NCBI GenBank assembly: GCA_900316685.1
Contig: ONDS01000023.1
Span: 1 to 38,730 of the forward strand
Reading direction: 5' to 3'
From: an uncultured Prevotellaceae bacterium
GTDB taxonomy: Bacteria; Bacteroidota; Bacteroidia; Bacteroidales; Bacteroidaceae
DNA: 38,730 nucleotides
Shown here: piece after piece, positions 1-9,000 of the stretch
How positions within the stretch are numbered: the stretch's first letter is position 1
Layout of the letters: every line of letters starts with the position of its first letter
Notes under the pieces: generated by a model
The model's database searches: none
Seen by the model: the letters and a program-made list of their open reading frames with translations, nothing else
What the model was told of the DNA's origin: nothing
Program-made: the position numbers and the translations under genes

Positions 1-100
1 GGAGAAAATTTGACTATGAATATAAATTTACAAAAAATATAAAGGCCGCTTAGTGTTAAAAATGTTAATTCGCTTGGCTCTGACTATAAGTTGCGAATTT
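1..100. other. left-edge non-coding sequence
   Basis: AT-rich sequence with no convincing reading frame on either strand. It leads directly into the 40-bp tandem array. It may be the intergenic end of a neighbouring gene outside the window; nothing more can be said. Confidence 0.4.
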
Positions 101-273
101 CACGAATGGTGCTTATAAAAACAACGAATTACACGAATTTCACGAATGGTGCTTATAAAAACAACGAATTACACGAATTTCACGAATGGTGCTTATAAAA
201 ACAACGAATTACACGAATTTCACGAATGGTGCCTAAAAAAACAACGAATTACACGAATTTCACGAATGGTGCT
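101..273. repeat. 40-bp tandem array, four full copies plus a partial
   Basis: Units begin at 101, 141, 181 and 221, with a 13-base partial copy at 261. Copies 1-3 are identical; copy 4 differs only in the GCTTATAAAA segment (GCCTAAAAAA). Each unit carries the motif AATTACACGAATT. The array lies beyond the 3' end of the pectate lyase gene. There are no variable spacers, so it is not a CRISPR array. Confidence 0.93.
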
Positions 274-310
274 CCTGCCCTTAATTCGTGTAATTCGTGT
301 AATTCGTTGT
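241..310. repeat. 19-bp inverted repeat joining the 40-bp and 32-bp arrays
   Basis: The arm at 241-259, inside the last full 40-bp unit, is an exact reverse complement of 292-310, which overlaps the first 32-bp unit. The transcript could form a long hairpin with a 32-base loop. It may act as the 3' end or terminator of the minus-strand pectate lyase operon; that role is inference. Confidence 0.8.
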
Positions 311-410
311 GAAAGACCTTAAATTGTTGAGTAATTCGTTGTGAAAGACCTTAAATTGTTGAGTAATTCGTTGTGAAAGACCTTAAATTGTTGAGTGATT
401 CGTTGTGAAA
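301..410. repeat. 32-bp tandem array, three full copies plus a partial
   Basis: Units start at 301, 333 and 365, with a partial at 397. Each begins AATTCGTTGTGAAAGACC and ends TTAAATTGTTGAGT; the partial copy has G for the first A. The array ends 7 bases before the stop codon of the pectate lyase gene. The AATTCGTTGT core is the reverse complement of ACAACGAATT in the neighbouring 40-bp array, so the two arrays share a core in opposite orientation. Confidence 0.92.
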
Positions 411-417
411 TCCTTCT

Positions 418-3276
418 TTATTGCGTCTTCTCCAACTTGATATAGAACAGGTTGGCGCTGTTGGCTTTCCTCAGTTCGTGGGCACTGGCAGCCAGAGTGG
501 TGGTGATGATGCCGTTAGACCCCGTGAATTTCGTACCGTCGATTTTGATGGTGGGTGCCGCCTCCACGAAGTAGAGCGTGAGGGTCATCTTTTCGGTGGT
601 GGTGAACGCGATGGAGGTTTCTGACTCCATCTTCAGGCAGATGGTATAGTCTACGCCGTCGACGGTCACCGTACCCTTGCTGTTGCTCGTGTTGCCATTG
701 GTAATGGTGAAGAAGCTGTTGGAGGCTGCACCGCTTTGGAAGTCGCAGGTGATCACGTCGCCTTGGGGTTGCGGGGTGTCGCCGCCTTGGCCACCTTCGC
801 CGCCTTGGCCACCTTCACCGCCTTCACCACCGCCTTGGCTACCGCCGCCGCTGAGGTCTTCGCCGCCGAAGATGCCCACGAGGGAGGGGGCGTAGTTGAT
901 GATAACCGACTTCAGTGCTTCGTCCACACTATCGTCGCTGTCCTTGCCGTCGAAACTCCAGGTGATGTCGCCGTGGTTCAATCGGCCGGCACCGTAGTAA
1001 CCCACCACCTTGGCGGGCACGTCGGCGGCAGCGTCAGCCTCATAGCTGTACATGATGGAGCTGTTGGTGTCGAAGTTGTTGTAGGTGGCACCACCCTGCT
1101 TGGCTTTCACCGTCGAGGGCACCTGCTCGTCGCGGGTCGAAACCTCGTAGGCGTCAAATTCCACGCTGTTCTGTTGGTAGGTCACATATTTGAAGTTCTT
1201 GGTCTTCTCCACGAAAGCGTTGCCGTAGCTCTTGACGATGCCGCCGTCCTCGCTGGAGAAGGTGCCTTTGCCACCGGCTATGTCGCTGCCCTGCATGGAG
1301 ATGAGCATCGGTTTGTTGGTGCCGCGGAAATAGTTGCTTTCCATGAAGAGACAAGCTCCGGTGGTGGCACCGCCGCCGTATTTCGATACACCATCGTAAT
1401 AGTTGTTCCACGAGTGTACGCTCATGTTACGGATACGCGGGTGGCGTGAGTCGCTGTGGTCATACCAGTTGTGATGGTAGGTGATGTAGTTGGGGTCGTC
1501 GCCACCCATGCCGCAGAGGCTCGCCTTGCCGCTGTCCCAGAAGTGGCAGAAGTCGATGGTGGTGAGCTTCGTGCCGGCCTTGAGGTCTACGGTGCCGTCG
1601 CCTTTGACCTGGTCGGCATCCGAACCTGGCTTTCCGTAGAAGAAGTCCATGTTGTGTATCCAGATATTGCTGTTGTTGGTATCCAACGATATACCGTCGT
1701 CCATAAACATCATGATGGCGAAGTTACGGAACTCCACGCTCTTGCAGTTGCGCACGAGGAAGCCGAAGCCGTGCACAGTGGCATCTTCGCCGATACCCTC
1801 GAGGGTGATGTTCATCTCGCTGTAGCTGCCATCGCCCTTCACCTGCAGTCCTTCTGCCGAACTCTCGAAATAGTCGACGTCGGAAGCACTCACCTTACCG
1901 ATGATGCGGAAGGCGATGGGTGTAGTGTCGTAGCCTTTCTGGTAAGCCTGGATGATGGCCTGCAGGCCGGTGAAGGTCTGCGTGCCTCCTTTGCTGTTGA
2001 CGATCACATCGGTGCTGATGGTCTTGGCCGTGTTCTTCGTCACATAGAGCACTTTGCCACCGCTCTTGAGCGTGCCGTCGTCGTTGTAGGCGCCCACACC
2101 GCTGTAGTTGTGGTGGGCGAAGCCCTCGCGGCAGTAGTTCACCACGTTCATGTTCTCTGCCGTGCTGGCCTTGCTCTCATCCTCGGCGCCGCCGATGATG
2201 GGCACCACCTTCAGGGCATAGTCGGAACCTTTCTTCAGGCCCACCACATCGACGCGTCCGTAGGTGCCGTAGTCACGCACCAGCTGGGCGTCCACCTTGG
2301 TGTAGCTGCTGTATTGTCCGCCTTTCACGTATACGGCGTAGCTCTCGGCTCCCTCATAAGGTTGCCATTTGGCGTAGACGCTCTCCTGCCATCCCTTGGC
2401 GGTGGTGATGACCACGCCGTTGTTGGTGATGTCGGCCTCGTCGCCTTGGTCCAGACCGCGGGCGAAGCTGATATTGGTTACCGAGCCGTAGTACACGTCG
2501 GAAGCCCCTTGCAGGTTGGTCACGCTCACCGTCGAGGCTGCGCGGTCGATGTCTACGGAGCTCAGCTCATCGGTGTTGTAGTATTTCAGGTCGCCGTCGG
2601 TCAGTTCCACCTGCATCTGGTTGGCGTTCATGTTGCGGCTGACGCTGTTGTTGGAGCTGTCCTCGGCGTTGTTGCCTGTCTCGGCGGGGGTGACGATGGC
2701 CTTGTCGGGGTCGGGGGCCGCTCCCACCTCGATGCTGTAGACATAGACACCGCCGGTGGGTGTGAGCACCACGTCGCCGTCCTCGGTCACCTGTCCCTTG
2801 CCTGTCTGTGCCGCTGTCGAGGCATCGAAGCCCGAGGTGCCGGAAAGGTTGGTGGGTGTGATGCCGCGGGCTGCCGATGAGCTGGAAGTCATATAGGAGA
2901 TGCTCACCTCTTGTCCTTTCTTCAGGCCGGGGATGACCACGGGCGTGGTGGCACCTGCCAACCACATGCGTTTGCCGCTCTCGAAGCGGATGTTGCCTTC
3001 GCCGCTGTTCACCTTCGGACAGGTGAAGAGCAGGCCAACGGATACGTTCAGTTCCGAGCTGTTGGCCATGAGAGCCGCCTTCGTGAGCGCTGCGGTATAT
3101 GAATAGCGTTTCTTCTCCGAGCTATAGTACCAGTTGTTGTCGGCCTTCATGTTGTTCTCGTCGGTCGAGGAGAGCGAGGCGGTGAAGTCCCAGGATTGCT
3201 GTGCCCATGCTGTGTTGCTGCCGAAGAGCAAGGCGGCGAGGGTGATGATGCTGAATATGATATGTTTGCGTTTCAT
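418..3276 (-). CDS. secreted multidomain pectate lyase-like protein (PL1 fold)
   Basis: A 952-aa protein with a signal peptide (residues 1-25, ending AWA). Residues ~27-190 form a beta-rich module and ~290-378 a fibronectin III-like module. The right-handed beta-helix catalytic region spans ~380-770. The segment YHHNWYDHSDSRHPRIR at 600-616 matches the PL1 pectate lyase active-site signature, its arginines corresponding to the catalytic base region of PelC. DADQ near 553 and a downstream Asp/Lys-rich stretch fit calcium/substrate sites. A Gly/Gln/Glu linker (809-832) joins a C-terminal beta domain (~838-952), possibly carbohydrate binding. Known family role: beta-elimination of polygalacturonate. 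It lies 16 bases downstream of the sorting-domain gene, likely in one operon. The natural substrate is inferred. Confidence 0.88.
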   Translation of the reverse strand: MKRKHIIFSIITLAALLFGSNTAWAQQSWDFTASLSSTDENNMKADNNWYYSSEKKRYSYTAALTKAALMANSSELNVSVGLLFTCPKVNSGEGNIRFESGKRMWLAGATTPVVIPGLKKGQEVSISYMTSSSSAARGITPTNLSGTSGFDASTAAQTGKGQVTEDGDVVLTPTGGVYVYSIEVGAAPDPDKAIVTPAETGNNAEDSSNNSVSRNMNANQMQVELTDGDLKYYNTDELSSVDIDRAASTVSVTNLQGASDVYYGSVTNISFARGLDQGDEADITNNGVVITTAKGWQESVYAKWQPYEGAESYAVYVKGGQYSSYTKVDAQLVRDYGTYGRVDVVGLKKGSDYALKVVPIIGGAEDESKASTAENMNVVNYCREGFAHHNYSGVGAYNDDGTLKSGGKVLYVTKNTAKTISTDVIVNSKGGTQTFTGLQAIIQAYQKGYDTTPIAFRIIGKVSASDVDYFESSAEGLQVKGDGSYSEMNITLEGIGEDATVHGFGFLVRNCKSVEFRNFAIMMFMDDGISLDTNNSNIWIHNMDFFYGKPGSDADQVKGDGTVDLKAGTKLTTIDFCHFWDSGKASLCGMGGDDPNYITYHHNWYDHSDSRHPRIRNMSVHSWNNYYDGVSKYGGGATTGACLFMESNYFRGTNKPMLISMQGSDIAGGKGTFSSEDGGIVKSYGNAFVEKTKNFKYVTYQQNSVEFDAYEVSTRDEQVPSTVKAKQGGATYNNFDTNSSIMYSYEADAAADVPAKVVGYYGAGRLNHGDITWSFDGKDSDDSVDEALKSVIINYAPSLVGIFGGEDLSGGGSQGGGEGGEGGQGGEGGQGGDTPQPQGDVITCDFQSGAASNSFFTITNGNTSNSKGTVTVDGVDYTICLKMESETSIAFTTTEKMTLTLYFVEAAPTIKIDGTKFTGSNGIITTTLAASAHELRKANSANLFYIKLEKTQ
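780..846. repeat. minisatellite encoding the Gly-rich linker of the pectate lyase
   Basis: Short in-frame repeats (GGQGGE units; an 18-bp unit occurs twice) encode a flexible linker between the catalytic and C-terminal domains. Such repeats can change copy number without breaking the frame. Confidence 0.7.
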
Positions 3277-3292
3277 GTCTTGTTCCTCCTGA

Positions 3293-4171
3293 TTATTTTA
3301 CCGTTACCTTCTTTCCGTTTACGATATAGATGCCTTTGGGCAGGCTTTGCAGTTGGCTACCCACGTATTGGCCCTGTAGGTTGAAGACGCGGTTGTCGCC
3401 GGTGGTCACCTGTCCGTCGATGGTCATGATGCCGGTGGTCTCGCCATCCACGGTGAAGGTGGCGGCGCTGGCCGCGGCGTCGGCGGAGAGCAGGTAAGCG
3501 CGCAGGGCTTTGATGGAGCCGCTACTGAGCTGCTTCAGTGTGTTGCCGTTGGCGAAGTAGAAAGCATTGCCGGAAGGGGTGGTCTCGGGGATGGTGCCCA
3601 CGAAGGTCCAATTCCTATTGCTGACCGTACCGCCCGCGGTGAGGTTTTTCAGGGCCACCTGTTCCATGGTGAACTCCGCTACGTCCTCTGCCGGCTGCAC
3701 CAAGTAGGGGATACCTGCCTCGATGGCCGTGGTGCTTTCGAAGGCCAGGTTGTTGTCGGCGGCGTTCTGGAAGGCTGCCACCTTGGCACCGGCACCGAAG
3801 GCATTGCTGATTTGCTCGGCGGTCATGGCGAAGGGCAGGCAGATGGGGTTCCACTGTCCGGCCTTGATGTTGCGTGTCACCTTCACGTCCACCGTCTTGT
3901 CGCCGAAGAGACTGAGTGTCTCGGCGTTGGTGTTGTCTGCGGCATCGCTCAGTACTGCTGTGTAATTGAATTTGATGTTGACGAGAGCCATGTCGACGGT
4001 CACATCGGTGCCGTCGGCATAGTGCAGGGTGATGTTGTCACCGCTGAATGTGATTTTCTCGGCGAACAGGTCGACGTTGGCACCGTCGATAGTGATTGTC
4101 TCGCCGGAATCGGCCATCATCTTCGGGCATAAGGCCATGAAGAGGATGAGCAAAAGACCCATTTTTTTCAT
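3293..4171 (-). CDS. secreted protein with C-terminal sorting-like domain
   Basis: A 292-aa protein with an N-terminal signal peptide (MKKMGLLLILFMALCP...). The last ~35 residues (RVFNLQGQYVG ... LPKGIYIVNGKKVTVK) match the pattern of Bacteroidetes type IX secretion C-terminal domains. The middle is beta-rich, and a segment around 100-220 (GQWNPICLPFAMT onward) resembles modules common in Prevotella surface proteins. No catalytic motif is recognised. It is the first gene after a good promoter (4237-4268) and is followed 16 bases on by the pectate lyase gene, so a role with that enzyme at the cell surface is plausible but unproven. Confidence 0.75.
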   Translation of the reverse strand: MKKMGLLLILFMALCPKMMADSGETITIDGANVDLFAEKITFSGDNITLHYADGTDVTVDMALVNIKFNYTAVLSDAADNTNAETLSLFGDKTVDVKVTRNIKAGQWNPICLPFAMTAEQISNAFGAGAKVAAFQNAADNNLAFESTTAIEAGIPYLVQPAEDVAEFTMEQVALKNLTAGGTVSNRNWTFVGTIPETTPSGNAFYFANGNTLKQLSSGSIKALRAYLLSADAAASAATFTVDGETTGIMTIDGQVTTGDNRVFNLQGQYVGSQLQSLPKGIYIVNGKKVTVK

Positions 4172-4236
4172 GTGCTAGCGATTGTCTTTGTTATTTGATT
4201 ATCTTAGTATTGCGTAGTTTGAGGCATTTTAGCGCA

Positions 4237-4268
4237 CAAAATTATGTTTTTTCCCAAAAAAACGCAAA
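4237..4268 (-). promoter_or_regulatory. Bacteroidetes-type promoter for the sorting-domain/pectate lyase operon
   Basis: Read on the minus strand, TTTG (4265-4268) is followed after 20 bases by TAATTTTG (4237-4244), matching TTTG-N19-21-TAnnTTTG. It leaves a leader of about 60 bases before the start at 4171. Confidence 0.7.
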
Positions 4269-4327
4269 TAAATAAGGTAGTAATCTGAAAAAAAACATGA
4301 AAACGTTTGCGGAGGATGCTACAGGCA

Positions 4328-4398
4328 CTATAGAATCTATAGTCGCTATAGTCACTATAATAGCTATAGCCGCTATAGTAGCTATAGAAACTATAGTA
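4328..4398. repeat. 9-bp tandem array of palindromic CTATAG, eight copies
   Basis: CTATAG hexamers start exactly every 9 bases at 4328, 4337, 4346, 4355 (here CTATAA), 4364, 4373, 4382 and 4391, separated by variable triplets (aat, tcg, tca, tag, ccg, tag, aaa). The self-complementary hexamer is kept while the triplet varies. The array ends 2 bases from the esterase stop codon and lies between that gene and the next promoter. Confidence 0.95.
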
Positions 4399-5211
4399 TT
4401 ATTTCTGTTCTATGTATAGTTTGTCTTCCCGCCGTTGGATGTCGTCGTAGGCGTCGGGCAGGTCGCTTTTATCGATGGTTATCTCGCGGTTCACGGGTCG
4501 CCCCTCCTCGTCGAGGGAGTGGGAGAAGAGCCAGATATAGGTCTTGTCGAGATAGAAGATGCGGGCCAGTGCGCCATGCGATGCCCCCGGCAACCAATCG
4601 AAGCGTAGGCGCTCGTCGTGATGGGTCTGTTGGAGGGCTTCCACCACCTTCTTCGACTCGTTGATGCTCACTGCCTTGTCAGCGGTGCCATGGATGATCC
4701 ATAAGGGCAGGTCGCCCAGACCCTGCTTATTGCGGAGCGTGCTGCCGCCGCATAGGGCCATGGCCGCCGCCACCTTATGGGGGTAGGTGCCTGCGTAGTC
4801 GAGGGTGCCGTAGCCGCCCAAGCTCATGCCTAAGACATAGATACGTGAAGCGTCCACCTGGTAGTGCTCCTTGGTCCATTCCACCACTTGGTCGATTTTC
4901 TCCGGGTTCCATGATCCGCTGGGGTTTTGGGGTGCCAGGATGAGTGCCGGTATGGGCCGCCCCATGTTGATGGCTTGGAGTGGTCCGTACTTGCGCACCT
5001 TTTCGAGGTCGCGCCCCCGCAGGCTCGCTCCATGGAGGAATACGACGAGGGGAATGGGTTCCGGTTCGATGCAATATTCTTCGGGGGCGTACACCCAGAA
5101 TTGGTAGCCTCCGGGAATGGCGTTGCGATAGGCGGTGAGCATATCGTTCTGCGCCACGGCCAACAAGGAGAGAACCGACAGGAGAAGTGTGGTGATGGTC
5201 TTTTTCAGCAT
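4399..5211 (-). CDS. secreted alpha/beta-hydrolase esterase (predicted peptidase/PHB-depolymerase-like)
   Basis: A 270-aa protein from the ATG at 5211. A longer frame could start at 5259, but the promoter -7 box at 5235-5242 lies inside that extension, and starting at 5211 places the signal peptide (MLKKTITTLLLSVLSLLAVAQ) at the N-terminus. The alpha/beta-hydrolase features are clear: VVFLHGA oxyanion strand (57-62), GMSLGG nucleophile elbow with Ser130, Asp178 in HGTADKAVS, and His212 in GASHGA. The family covers carboxylesterases and predicted secreted peptidases. Next to a pectate lyase, deacetylation or deferuloylation of plant cell-wall polymers is a reasonable guess, but the substrate cannot be read from sequence. 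Confidence 0.82.
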   Translation of the reverse strand: MLKKTITTLLLSVLSLLAVAQNDMLTAYRNAIPGGYQFWVYAPEEYCIEPEPIPLVVFLHGASLRGRDLEKVRKYGPLQAINMGRPIPALILAPQNPSGSWNPEKIDQVVEWTKEHYQVDASRIYVLGMSLGGYGTLDYAGTYPHKVAAAMALCGGSTLRNKQGLGDLPLWIIHGTADKAVSINESKKVVEALQQTHHDERLRFDWLPGASHGALARIFYLDKTYIWLFSHSLDEEGRPVNREITIDKSDLPDAYDDIQRREDKLYIEQK

Positions 5212-5234
5212 GGTCTTTTTTGTGCTTGGTCTTG

Positions 5235-5265
5235 CAAAGATAGTGCAATGCGAAGACAAAACAAA
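5235..5265 (-). promoter_or_regulatory. promoter of the esterase gene
   Basis: On the minus strand, TTTG (5262-5265), a 19-base gap and TATCTTTG (5235-5242) match the Bacteroidetes consensus. The transcript would begin only about 15-20 bases before the ATG at 5211, which decides the start choice. Confidence 0.7.
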
Positions 5266-5326
5266 ACAAAAAAGTAGATTTTTGTTTTTTTTAAGCCCTT
5301 AGGTGGGCACTGCGGACACAGACAAT

Positions 5327-5548
5327 CATGACCATCCATGTGGGTATAGCGAACACGTAAAAACGCAACCGTCCAGTTGAGCGTTGCGAATACGAAAAAT
5401 CGCAACCGTCCAGTTGAGCGTTGCGAATACAAAAAATCGCAACCATCTATGTGGGTATAGCGAATACGAAAAATTGCAACCGTCTATGTGGGTATAGCGA
5501 ACACAAAAAATCGCAACCATCCAGGTGAGCGTAGCGAACACAAATAAT
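5327..5548. repeat. 37-bp tandem array, six copies in two sequence types
   Basis: Units start at 5327, 5364, 5401, 5438, 5475 and 5512, with a short partial at 5549. One type contains TCCAGTTGAGCGTTGCGAA, the other TCTATGTGGGTATAGCGAA; the order is B-A-A-B-B-A-like. Type A junctions form a hairpin, GTTGCGA (5420-5426) with TCGCAAC (5437-5443). As 37 is not a multiple of three, the frames through it are not conserved protein repeats. Confidence 0.92.
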
Positions 5549-5634
5549 CGCAACTTTGTTGCGTAAGAAAAACTGCGACCGGCAGTAAAAGGGAGCAGTA
5601 CCTTAATGACCGAGCGACGGGAGGAGCGGTTACA

Positions 5635-5656
5635 CCCCTCCCGATGTCGGGAGGGG
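5635..5656. repeat. perfect palindrome, 10-bp arms
   Basis: CCCCTCCCGA and TCGGGAGGGG are separated by TG. This GC-rich hairpin lies in a gap with no gene. Possible terminator or REP-like element; its role is unknown. Confidence 0.85.
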
Positions 5657-5673
5657 CTTGGGGTGGGTAGGTA

Positions 5674-5696
5674 CCCCTCCTTAGGCTAAGGAGGGG
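5674..5696. repeat. perfect palindrome, 11-bp arms
   Basis: CCCCTCCTTAG and CTAAGGAGGGG flank a single G. It resembles the palindrome 17 bases to its left (both begin CCCCTCC), suggesting two members of one palindromic element type. It directly abuts the 25-bp array. Confidence 0.85.
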
Positions 5697-5697
5697 G

Positions 5698-5822
5698 CGG
5701 GGTGGTTGTGAAAACCCCACGGCGGTGTGGTTGTGAAAACCCCACAGCGGTGTGGTTGTGAAAATCCCACAGCGGGGTGGTTGTGAACCCCCCACAGCGA
5801 TGTGGCTGCGAAAAACCAGCCT
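5698..5822. repeat. 25-bp tandem array, five copies
   Basis: Units start at 5698, 5723, 5748, 5773 and 5798, with consensus CGGTGTGGTTGTGAAAACCC followed by CACAG. Copies differ at a few positions. TGTGG and CCACA in each unit can pair with one bulge. No variable spacers, so not CRISPR. Confidence 0.92.
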
Positions 5823-5899
5823 CGAACGCATATTGTCTGCATAATCATACCTTATTTGTGTCCTTACTGTTATAAAATCTAATTTTTTTGGTGGAAAAA

Positions 5900-5930
5900 T
5901 TGTGTTTTTTCCAAGAAAAAAGTATCTTTG
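5900..5930 (+). promoter_or_regulatory. promoter of the adhesin-like operon
   Basis: TTG (5900-5902), a 20-base spacer and TATCTTTG (5923-5930) match the Bacteroidetes consensus. The leader to the ATG at 6082 is long, about 140 bases, with a small CGCG-rich hairpin possible near 6008-6028; no known riboswitch is recognised in it. Confidence 0.72.
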
Positions 5931-6081
5931 CAGAATAATAATGAAATAACCTTAAATCATCTTCTTATGCTATGGAAACATGGTGAACAAGCGAGTTTTT
6001 ACAGACGGCGCGTCGAAGGATGCGCGTTATAACATGCGGCAATCAAAAAATACACAATTATCAATATAAAAATTTTAGATT

Positions 6082-9000
6082 ATGCGGAAACTTTACGTAA
6101 TCCTTTTGGCGGCAGCGGCGCTATGGGCGCCACAAGCCAAGGCGCAGACGATTTTGAACGAAGGGTTCGAGACGTCGAGCACCGAGTCGGTCTCCCAGCC
6201 TGTGGCGGCCGGGGAAGGCTGGACCACCGTGAACAGCTATTCGGGTAGCAAGAATACCTTTGTATGGCACAATGTCTATTCCGAGGATGGTTACATCACC
6301 GGCAAACATGCCGCCAGTTGTGATGGACCGACTTTCGAGAGTGACACCAATGGAGGTTTCGGACCGCGTGAGGAAATCCTTCTCTCGCCCGAACTCGACC
6401 TCAACGACACTTATCAGCTGAGCTTCACCTTCAAGGTGAGTCCTATGAATGCTTTTGACGCATCGCGCTACGACTTGCAGGTGCGGGTGGTGGAGGATGG
6501 CGACCTGGCCGATGCCGAGACCGTGTTCTCCATCCAGAACCAAGCCATGATGCGCGATGCGGGCGTGATGGTCTATCCCATCCAGCTGTGGGATCCCTAC
6601 ACCGCCACCATCGACCTGAGCGATTGGCAGGGAAAAAAGGTTAAACTCGCCTTTGTCTATAAGATGCAGACCACCTTGGCCAATGTGGTGTGGCTCGACG
6701 ATGTGCTTGTCAAACAGGCCGCTCCCGAGACGGCACCGCGTGCCGTGCTCTCCATGGACCGTTACAATGTGGGTACCCTCTATGTAGGTGAGAAACTCTA
6801 CACCGATGTCATCACCATGACCAACCAGGGTAAGAACGGCCTGAAGATCACGGGCATCGACTTCCCGCAGGGTGTGGGCATCAACATCGATCCCAGCACT
6901 GTCGACCTCGACAAGTATGAGAGCGTGCAGTTCCAGTTCTTCTACAAGGCTTCGCTCACCAGTCCTACTACCGCCAATGTGGTGCTCCACACCACGGGCG
7001 GCGACGTGCCCTTCACCATCACCGCCACCAAGCAGATTGTGCCGGAGGGTTACCTGTTGGAAACCTTTGAGGACTATTTCCCGCCCGCAGGCTGGAAGAA
7101 CAACGGATGGGGTGGGGTGAACACCGCCATCGAGGGCGACCGCTCGGCCTACGCCTCCGGCTCTTACACTGACAACTACCTCACCTCGCCGCGCCTCGAC
7201 TTGCTCAGTGGCGGTAAGGTGATCTTCACCTATTACAACCAGTTCGACAGCTGGGAGGGCGACTCCTACCAGATGAATGATATCTCTCTGGAGGTGTCGT
7301 ACGACGGTGGCAACACCTGGGAGCAGAAATGGATCTTCGACTATGAGAAGATGACCTACGGCGAGACCGTGACCGTAGACTTAGGCATGGGTTCCGACAA
7401 CTCGTATATACGCTGGAAGAACAGTGCCATAGAGTATGACGACGAGGGGGCAGCCGAGTTCTCCAACTTCTATCTCGACCGTATACTGTTGCCCAACGTA
7501 TGGGGTGCCGACGGCACGCCCAAGGGTGCCTCCATCGTGTCGCCCAAACTGGGTGCCACCGGCATCTACCCGCGTGATATCGTGCTCGAATGGGGTCCCG
7601 CACAGTTCGCCGAAGGCTACAAACTGTATGTGGGCAGCGACAATGCCGCCACCAACCTGGTCAACGGACTCGATGTGAAGAACGTGCTCACCTATACCTT
7701 GCCCGTGGCGGAGTATGAGACAGCCTACCGCTGGAAGGTGGTGCCCTACAACAGCCATGGCGATGCCGCCGCCTCGGAGGTGTCTACATGGATCTTCACC
7801 ACCCAGCCCGATGCTTCGGTCACCGAATATCCTTTCGAAGAGAACTTCCAGGAGAGTGGTCTGCCCAATGGATGGGTCTCCACACCGGCTCCCACTTATA
7901 ACCGTGCGTGGTATGTCAACACCTATTATCCATATCAGAGCGATGGCGTGACCAGCAATGCCCTCACTTCGGGCTATCTGGCTGCCGACGGCGAGCAGAA
8001 CAGTGTCACCTCGCAACCTTTCAAGATTCCCGAGGGTTCGCAGATGCAGATATCCTTCGTCTGGGGTGATGCTCATCCCAGCGACCTCGTGGCCGACCCC
8101 GCGGGTATGGCCCAGAAGAACAACGTTACGCCCAACAACGGCGTGAGCGAGGGTGTCTTCCAGATCTTCGACGGTGAGCAGTGGAACGACGTGACCACCA
8201 TCTCCGAAAACTATTACGATGGCGAGCACAAATATTGGATTGAGGAGAATATCGACCTGAGTGCTTATGCCGGCAAGACCATACAGTTCCGCTGGATACA
8301 CAAGTGCTACAACTGGGGACGCGACGGTGGCACCTCCATTGCCAACATCGTGGTGGAAGAGAGAGCCACTTCCAAGGCCCGTTTCAACAAGAGCGAGTGG
8401 ATGGCCGGCAAGGTGAACTTCGGCAAGTCGGTGGAGTCGGGCGAGAAATTCACTGTGCTCAACAAAGGCACGGAGACTCTCCAGATCAAGACCGTGTCCT
8501 TCACCACCGCCAACTTCAGCAGCACGTTGGCTGAGGGAACGACCCTCGCCCCGGGTGCCGGCGCCAAGTTCAGCCTCCGTTTCGACGGCAAGGATGCCGC
8601 CGCCGTGGTCAACGATGTGATGACCGTGGAATTTACCGATGGCTACACCATCACCCTTCCCGTACAGGGTGAGGGCCTGGCTGAGGATGTGCTCTACTAC
8701 GCCTTCGAACCCAACGACCTCGACTATCCTTGGACCGACTTCACTACCATTGATGTCGACAATGCCGTGAGCTACAGCTTCGGCGCCTACTGGCTCCACT
8801 TCGAGAAGAGTGGACAGAAGTTCGCCTTCTGGCCCGCCTGGGACGATATGGACGAAGGACTCTATGGCATCATGGCTCCCCCGTCGGGCGAGTGGGCCCT
8901 GCTGGCCGCTTCTCCCAACGACGTATCGGGTGCCAGCGCCAACAACTGGATCGTGAGCAAGCAACTGAAAGCCACCTCCAACTCGAAGTTCAGCTTCTAC

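Noticed and set aside
101-410. CRISPR array.
   Set aside because: The repeats are directly tandem with no variable spacers; same reasoning applies to 5327-5548 and 5698-5822.
1456-2880. Long plus-strand frame (474 aa) opposite the pectate lyase gene.
   Set aside because: It is antisense to a clear PL1 gene and rich in His/Val/Gly as expected from the opposite strand of GC-rich codons; no recognisable domain.
5326-5831. Open frames on the minus strand through the 37-bp and 25-bp arrays (75 and 115 aa).
   Set aside because: They arise from the repeats. The period of 37 shifts frame, the amino-acid repeats are low quality, and there is no promoter or signal.
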